From contig CAYMAA010000032.1 of assembly GCA_964388305.1 (NCBI GenBank), positions 1 through 16,315 of the forward strand: a DNA stretch of 16,315 bases, in the 5' to 3' direction. This DNA is from JAJQCI01 sp964388305 (GTDB taxonomy: Bacteria; Bacillota; Clostridia; Lachnospirales; CAG-274). The position numbers were made by a program, and so were the translations under genes. Below, piece by piece: positions 12,407 to 16,315 of this stretch. The notes under the pieces are model-generated. The model did not search any database. It saw only the letters and a program-made list of their open reading frames with translations, and was not told the origin of the DNA. Numbering within the stretch: position 1 is the first letter of the stretch; the number at the start of each line of letters is the position of its first letter.

Positions 12407-13049
12407 ATACCGATGACAATATATTTACGGCGTTTTGCTTAATAATAACCTCTCCATGCTCCGCAAGATAAGCGTGGCTGACGGCAGAAGCATTGCGCTT
12501 TATACCATACTCGCACATTACCGTTTCCGCATAATTAAGCTCTTCTTCCTCGGTTAAGCCGCATTCCAGAATAAGGAAGTACTCATTTTTATATCTGTAA
12601 AGAGCGCTTTCTCCGCTATATATGTGTGAAATGCGTTTTGCGCCGTTAGCCGCCGCATCCATATCGTCAAATGAAAAGAGAAATATTCTGCTTTCGCCAT
12701 CGCCCGAATTTGCTTTTTCTCTAACGCTTATAAAATCCTCCAAATTATACTTTTCTTCAGTAAGGGAAACAGGCTGAAGATTTCTGCCGGTTTTAATATT
12801 GTCTTTATTCTTTACTTTGGAAATTATTATCATAATGCCGTCCTCAACGGGCATAGCCTCTATCATAAGGGGAGTATTTTCCGCCTTAAAGTTACAGGCG
12901 GCTTTTGCCTCGTCAATAATTTCTTTAAAAAGCAGACGGGTTTTTTCCGACTCGTATGTAAGATCCGATATGGAAATATCTCTTTCTACCAAATCCTTTG
13001 CCGTAAGGGTAAATTTTATTTGAGTGTCGCTTATTTTTTCAACCTTCAT
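12399..13049 (-). CDS. mecA: Adaptor protein MecA
   Basis: 216 residues, as expected for MecA. The N-terminal substrate-binding region reads MKVEKISDTQIKFTLTAKDL, then ERDISISDL and RLLFKEIIDEA, with MPVEDGIMIIISK after it. An acidic, polar linker leads to the C-terminal ClpC-binding domain (about 120-216), which contains RIFLFSFDDM, SALYRYKNEYFLILE and AYLAEHGEVII. MecA delivers substrates such as ComK in Bacillus subtilis to the ClpCP protease; in Clostridia the physiological targets are less well known. AAGGATGTG precedes the ATG, and a strong promoter lies just upstream. No competence gene is visible nearby. Confidence 0.92.
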   Translation of the reverse strand: MKVEKISDTQIKFTLTAKDLVERDISISDLTYESEKTRLLFKEIIDEAKAACNFKAENTPLMIEAMPVEDGIMIIISKVKNKDNIKTGRNLQPVSLTEEKYNLEDFISVREKANSGDGESRIFLFSFDDMDAAANGAKRISHIYSGESALYRYKNEYFLILECGLTEEEELNYAETVMCEYGIKRNASAVSHAYLAEHGEVIIKQNAVNILSSVFA

Positions 13050-13084
13050 TTTTTCACATCCTTTTTTAATAAGAATTTATATAT

Positions 13085-13113
13085 ATTATAAGGTTTTTTT
13101 GCTTTTATGTAAA
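13085..13113 (-). promoter_or_regulatory. Promoter of mecA
   Basis: On the minus strand, TTTACA (13108-13113) and a perfect TATAAT (13085-13090) are separated by 17 bases, about 36 bases upstream of the start codon. Confidence 0.78.
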
Positions 13114-13171
13114 GTGGATATTTTCAGAAAAAAGCGAATTTACGGATATATATGTAAACCCCATGTTAACA

Positions 13172-13221
13172 GCCGGCGCAGGCAGGCGCGGCAATCAGCC
13201 TTATATTGAGCAAAAGCTCAG
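13172..13221. other. Hairpins at the 3' end of the trkA-trkH transcript
   Basis: TGAGC-AAAA-GCTCA (13208-13221) spans the trkH stop codon. A GC-rich stem-loop (13172-13192: GCC plus GCGC pairing with GCGC plus GGC, one bulged G) lies 25 bases further on. Neither is followed by a T-run on the minus strand, so they are weak candidates for termination; mecA has its own promoter. Confidence 0.4.
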
Positions 13222-14660
13222 CCGTTTCTCCTCCATGCGGAGGGCGAAAGAAATACCAAAAGGGGGAAAATCTCCAAGCGGCCCGCAAGCATATCAAAAA
13301 TCATAACACATTTTGAAACAGCGGAAAACTGAGAAAAATTACCTGTAGGGCCTACCATATTAAGTCCCGGGCCAATGTTGTTAAATGTGGCGGAAACCGC
13401 CGTAAAGGTTGTTGTAAGGTCGAAGCCGTCTGTACTTAAAATAAGCACGGATGCGGCAAATATAACCACATATACCAAAAAGAACGTATTTACGACCCTT
13501 ATAGTGCCATGCTCGATTTTTTTGCCGTTTAAGCGAAGTATTTTAACACTTCTGGGATGAATAAGCACTGAAATCTGCTTTTTTATCTGTTTAACATAAA
13601 TTATATGACGTGAAACCTTCATTCCGCCGCCCGTACTGCCTGCGCAGGCGCCCGTAAACATTACAAGACAGACAACAGCTCTCGCAAACTCGGGCCATTT
13701 GTCAAAATCCGCCGTGGCGTAACCCGTACTTGTCATTATAGAGGAAACGGTAAAAAGAGAATCCCTTAAATTAGTTAAAAATATGCCTGATGTGCGGTAA
13801 AGACAAATCAATATACCCGCAACCGCCGCAATATAAATAATGAAGTACCATTTAACCTCTTCCATACCCAACGCAGAGCGGAGCTTGCCTGCCAGCAGCA
13901 GAAAGTAGAAGTTAAAGTTTACACCGAAAAGGAGCATAAAAACAGTTGTTACCATTTGTATATATGTGCTGTAGCCTGCCATACTGTCCGCCTTTATGCC
14001 AAAGCCTCCTGTGCCAGCTGCGCCGAAAACATCGCACAGCGCGTCAAAAACAGGCATTTTTCCAAGTAAAAGCAATATAAACATAATTGCGGAAAGGGAA
14101 AAATAAATAAGGTACAAATAAAGCGCCGTTTTACGCACACTGGGCACAAGCCTGCCAACCTCGGGGCCTGTGCTTTCCGCCTTCATTAAATATATGTTCT
14201 GCCCTCCTGCCATAGGCAAAATTGCCAAAACAAACACAAGTATTCCCATACCGCCGATCCAGTGGGTGAAGCTCCGCCAAAAAAGCACGGACTTAGGCAA
14301 AGCCTCCACGTTGGTAAGTATGCTTGCGCCTGTTGTTGTAAAACCCGATACTATTTCAAAAAGGGCATTTACGGGGTTTGTTATAGCTCCGCTTAAAATA
14401 AAGGGCGCCGCGCCCACAGCGCTTAAAACAAGCCAGCTTGCCGTAACGGCGACAAAGCCCTCTCTTGCGTAAAACTGACTGCTTTTGGGTTTAACAAGCC
14501 TTATAAAATTTCCCAACACAAAAAACAAAATTCCGCAGCCGAAAAACAAGGACGCCGTGCTTTCGTTATAAATTAACGCAACTATGCCCGGCAAAAGCAT
14601 AAAAGCCGCCTCAACCATTATAACCCAGCCGCAAATTTTTATAATTATTTTGTAGTTCAT
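13218..14660 (-). CDS. trkH: Trk-type potassium uptake channel subunit
   Basis: 480 residues, highly hydrophobic, normal TrkH length. All four pore-loop selectivity-filter motifs of the superfamily are visible: TTTGAS (108-113), GTGGFG (216-221), TSTGYA (310-315) and NNIGPG (427-432). HWIGGMGILVF (133-143) and a conserved end, IFPLLVFLSP, are also present. It forms the membrane channel for potassium (sometimes also sodium) uptake, gated by the cytoplasmic TrkA ring. It starts three bases after the trkA stop codon, so the two are an operon transcribed from the trkA promoter. Confidence 0.97.
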   Translation of the reverse strand: MNYKIIIKICGWVIMVEAAFMLLPGIVALIYNESTASLFFGCGILFFVLGNFIRLVKPKSSQFYAREGFVAVTASWLVLSAVGAAPFILSGAITNPVNALFEIVSGFTTTGASILTNVEALPKSVLFWRSFTHWIGGMGILVFVLAILPMAGGQNIYLMKAESTGPEVGRLVPSVRKTALYLYLIYFSLSAIMFILLLLGKMPVFDALCDVFGAAGTGGFGIKADSMAGYSTYIQMVTTVFMLLFGVNFNFYFLLLAGKLRSALGMEEVKWYFIIYIAAVAGILICLYRTSGIFLTNLRDSLFTVSSIMTSTGYATADFDKWPEFARAVVCLVMFTGACAGSTGGGMKVSRHIIYVKQIKKQISVLIHPRSVKILRLNGKKIEHGTIRVVNTFFLVYVVIFAASVLILSTDGFDLTTTFTAVSATFNNIGPGLNMVGPTGNFSQFSAVSKCVMIFDMLAGRLEIFPLLVFLSPSAWRRNG

Positions 14661-14663
14661 AGC

Positions 14664-16025
14664 TTAGTCCTCTAAAATATCCCCTATATCATTCAAACCC
14701 AAATTTGTTGTTACCACAATTACTCTGTCCCCAATTTCAATAGTATCCCGTCCTTCGGGAATAAATGACCTGTCTCCCCGTTTTATGGCGCATATAAGCA
14801 TATCCCTCTTTAAATTAAGGCTCATAATGCTTTTCCCTGCAATTCTTTTATTGTTTGCGCTTACGTTAAACTCCAGAGCTTCTACAGTATTATCCTCAAG
14901 GCGGTAAAGAGTTTCCACATTACTGCCGTAGGAGTTTTTAAGAGCGCGCACAAACTGCAAAATATGCTCCGCCACAAGGCTTTTAGGGTCTACAATAGCG
15001 CCTATTTCAAGGTTTCTTACAATATCCTCAAATGTAAGCTTTTTAACCTTTGTAATAACCTTTGCTTTGGTGCTGCGGCTTGCGTAGAGAGAAAGAATGA
15101 TGTTATCCTCATCTCTTTCCGTAAGGCTTACAAAGGCGTCGGTATTGTTAATGCCCTCTTCCATTAAAAGCTGCTTGTTTGCCGCATTTCCGTTTATAAT
15201 CATGGCATCGGGCAGCAGCTCGCTCAGCTCCTCGCAGCGTTCCATGCTTTTTTCTATAATTTTAACCTTCATTTTTGCCTTTAAAAGCAGGCTTGCCAAA
15301 TAATAGGATATTCTTCCTCCTCCGGCAATCATAACACTGCTGATGCTTTTTGAGGTAATGCCCATTCGCTTAAAAATGCCGTATATGTTTTTGTTTGTGG
15401 TTATAAAGGAAACCTCGTCCTCCGCTCTTAAAATTACAGGGCCTCCGGGAATGGTGGATTTTCCGTCCCTGCGCACCACACATATAAGCATATTTGCATT
15501 TATCTTTGCTCTGATATCCCAAACGGGCATACCGTCCAAGGCTGTACCCTTTGGTATTTTAAATTTTATCATATTAATTCTGCCGCGGTCAAAGCTGTCC
15601 ACATTTAAAGCGGAGGGGATTTGTATAAGACGTGATATTTCATAAGCCGCCTCTTTTTCGGGGTTTACATACATAGTTAGGCCCAGCTCCTCTTTAATGT
15701 GTTTAATATCCTCATAATATTGAGGACTGCGCACTCTCGCAACGGTTTGGCAGCCGCCTGCCTTGTTTGCCATAAGGCAGCTCAGCATATTGATTTCATC
15801 TCCGTCCGTAACAGCAATAAAGAGATCCGCCCGTTCTATGCCGGCCTCCAAAAGGGTGTCATAGTTGGAGGCGCTTCCGGAAACGCTCTGCACGTCCAAT
15901 GTATCCCCCACATATTGTATTCGTTCAGGGCTTTTATCTATAAGTGTAATTTCGTGTCCTTCGCTGCTTAACTGCTCCGCCAAGGTGTAGCCTACATTGC
16001 CGCAGCCTGCTATAATTATGTTCAT
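14664..16025 (-). CDS. trkA: Trk potassium uptake regulatory protein (two RCK units)
   Basis: 453 residues with two tandem RCK units, as in full-length TrkA. The first Rossmann fold has GCGNVG (7-12) and the acidic D30 at the end of the second strand, the pattern that binds NAD(H). The second has GGGRIS (235-240) and E258. Each is followed by a TrkA_C-type domain (about 140-220 and 365-450). It forms a cytoplasmic ring that gates TrkH in response to nucleotides, in some species ATP/ADP or cyclic-di-AMP. GGGAGAGGTAAGG precedes the ATG. First gene of the trkA-trkH operon, with a clear promoter upstream. Confidence 0.97.
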   Translation of the reverse strand: MNIIIAGCGNVGYTLAEQLSSEGHEITLIDKSPERIQYVGDTLDVQSVSGSASNYDTLLEAGIERADLFIAVTDGDEINMLSCLMANKAGGCQTVARVRSPQYYEDIKHIKEELGLTMYVNPEKEAAYEISRLIQIPSALNVDSFDRGRINMIKFKIPKGTALDGMPVWDIRAKINANMLICVVRRDGKSTIPGGPVILRAEDEVSFITTNKNIYGIFKRMGITSKSISSVMIAGGGRISYYLASLLLKAKMKVKIIEKSMERCEELSELLPDAMIINGNAANKQLLMEEGINNTDAFVSLTERDEDNIILSLYASRSTKAKVITKVKKLTFEDIVRNLEIGAIVDPKSLVAEHILQFVRALKNSYGSNVETLYRLEDNTVEALEFNVSANNKRIAGKSIMSLNLKRDMLICAIKRGDRSFIPEGRDTIEIGDRVIVVTTNLGLNDIGDILED

Positions 16026-16064
16026 AACCTTACCTCTCCCCCAAAGTCAAACTTCCATAAATAT

Positions 16065-16093
16065 AGTATACACCAAAATTTATGATATTTCAA
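16065..16093 (-). promoter_or_regulatory. Promoter of trkA-trkH
   Basis: On the minus strand, TTGAAA (16088-16093) and TATACT (16065-16070) are separated by 17 bases. Start predicted near 16058, about 33 bases before the trkA ATG. Confidence 0.75.
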
Positions 16094-16126
16094 TGGAAAA
16101 ATATAATGCGCCTGTTGTTTTTGGTG

Positions 16127-16155
16127 TTGAAAATATGTAAAACTTGGTATATAAT
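16127..16155 (+). promoter_or_regulatory. Divergent plus-strand promoter at the right edge
   Basis: TTGAAA (16127-16132) and a perfect TATAAT (16150-16155) are separated by 17 bases on the plus strand, pointing out of the window. Its -35 box lies only 33 bases from the -35 box of the trkA promoter, so the two form a compact divergent control region. Confidence 0.65.
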
Positions 16156-16187
16156 ATTCTGCACAGGGGGCGGATATACAGGACGGC

Positions 16188-16315
16188 TTGCCGGACTTTT
16201 TGTTTATAAGAAGCTGCGGCCCCGGAGAAATTGCTGATGCTTTGGCAAGCTGTTTTTCGGACAATATAACAAAAAGCAAAAATGTATTTTATTTTAAGGA
16301 CAGCTTTGCGGAGAT
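16188..16315 (+). CDS. Possible 5' end of a plus-strand gene (low confidence)
   Basis: Downstream of the plus-strand promoter one frame stays open from a stop at 16152 to the window edge. The only reasonable starts are TTG at 16188 or 16200. From 16188 it would read 42 codons starting LPDFLFIRSCGPGEIADALA (first residue Met if used as a start). No ATG and no well-placed ribosome binding site is seen; AGGA is close to the first TTG. I do not recognise the peptide, and it could be chance or an untranslated leader. Confidence 0.25.
   Translation, partial: MPDFLFIRSCGPGEIADALASCFSDNITKSKNVFYFKDSFAE

Noticed and set aside
1..16315. CRISPR array, tRNA, rRNA or prophage signatures
   Set aside because: No regularly spaced repeats, no cloverleaf or rRNA-like sequence and no phage genes were seen on either strand.

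Overview
The window looks like a chromosomal segment of an anaerobic, low-to-moderate GC Bacillota, most likely class Clostridia. The basis is the AGGAGG-type ribosome binding sites, TTGACA/TATAAT-type promoters with 17-base spacers, T-tailed intrinsic terminators, a MecA adaptor, rubrerythrin, and a CxxC redox protein of the DUF1858 family. No gene names the species. Every confident gene lies on the minus strand, so transcription runs from high to low coordinates.

Right to left in the direction of transcription: trkA-trkH (potassium uptake) from its own promoter; mecA (ClpC adaptor); an unrecognised single-pass membrane protein with a lysine-rich tail, ended by a terminator; a ROK sugar kinase coupled to a nucleoside 2-deoxyribosyltransferase-like gene; rubrerythrin from a promoter lying in the end of the previous gene; a truncated IS5-type transposase; a small redox-disulfide protein with a very strong terminator; and a LysR regulator with a long leader.

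The centre is the richest part. The LysR gene is followed by a promoter and an apparent transport-plus-metabolism operon: metN-metI-metQ (methionine-type ABC importer), an FAD-linked 2-hydroxyacid oxidoreductase and a fold-type I aminotransferase. A T-N11-A palindrome sits about 66 bases upstream of the predicted metN start site, and the same half-site recurs as an inverted repeat at the LysR gene's own promoter. No SAM riboswitch is seen. The two enzymes could interconvert an amino acid, its 2-oxo acid and its 2-hydroxy acid (for methionine: methionine, 2-oxo-4-methylthiobutyrate and 2-hydroxy-4-methylthiobutyrate). This is an inference from context.

Between metI and metQ sits a 147-base block bounded by perfect 12-base inverted repeats. 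Its nested stems use G-U pairs only in the plus-strand reading, so it looks like a structured RNA or small mobile repeat lying antisense to the operon. It is the least explained object here. The left end holds the conserved rpsF-ssb-rpsR operon with promoter, structured leader and terminator, then the start of a MATE transporter that runs off the edge. The right edge carries a good plus-strand promoter diverging from trkA, leading out of the window.
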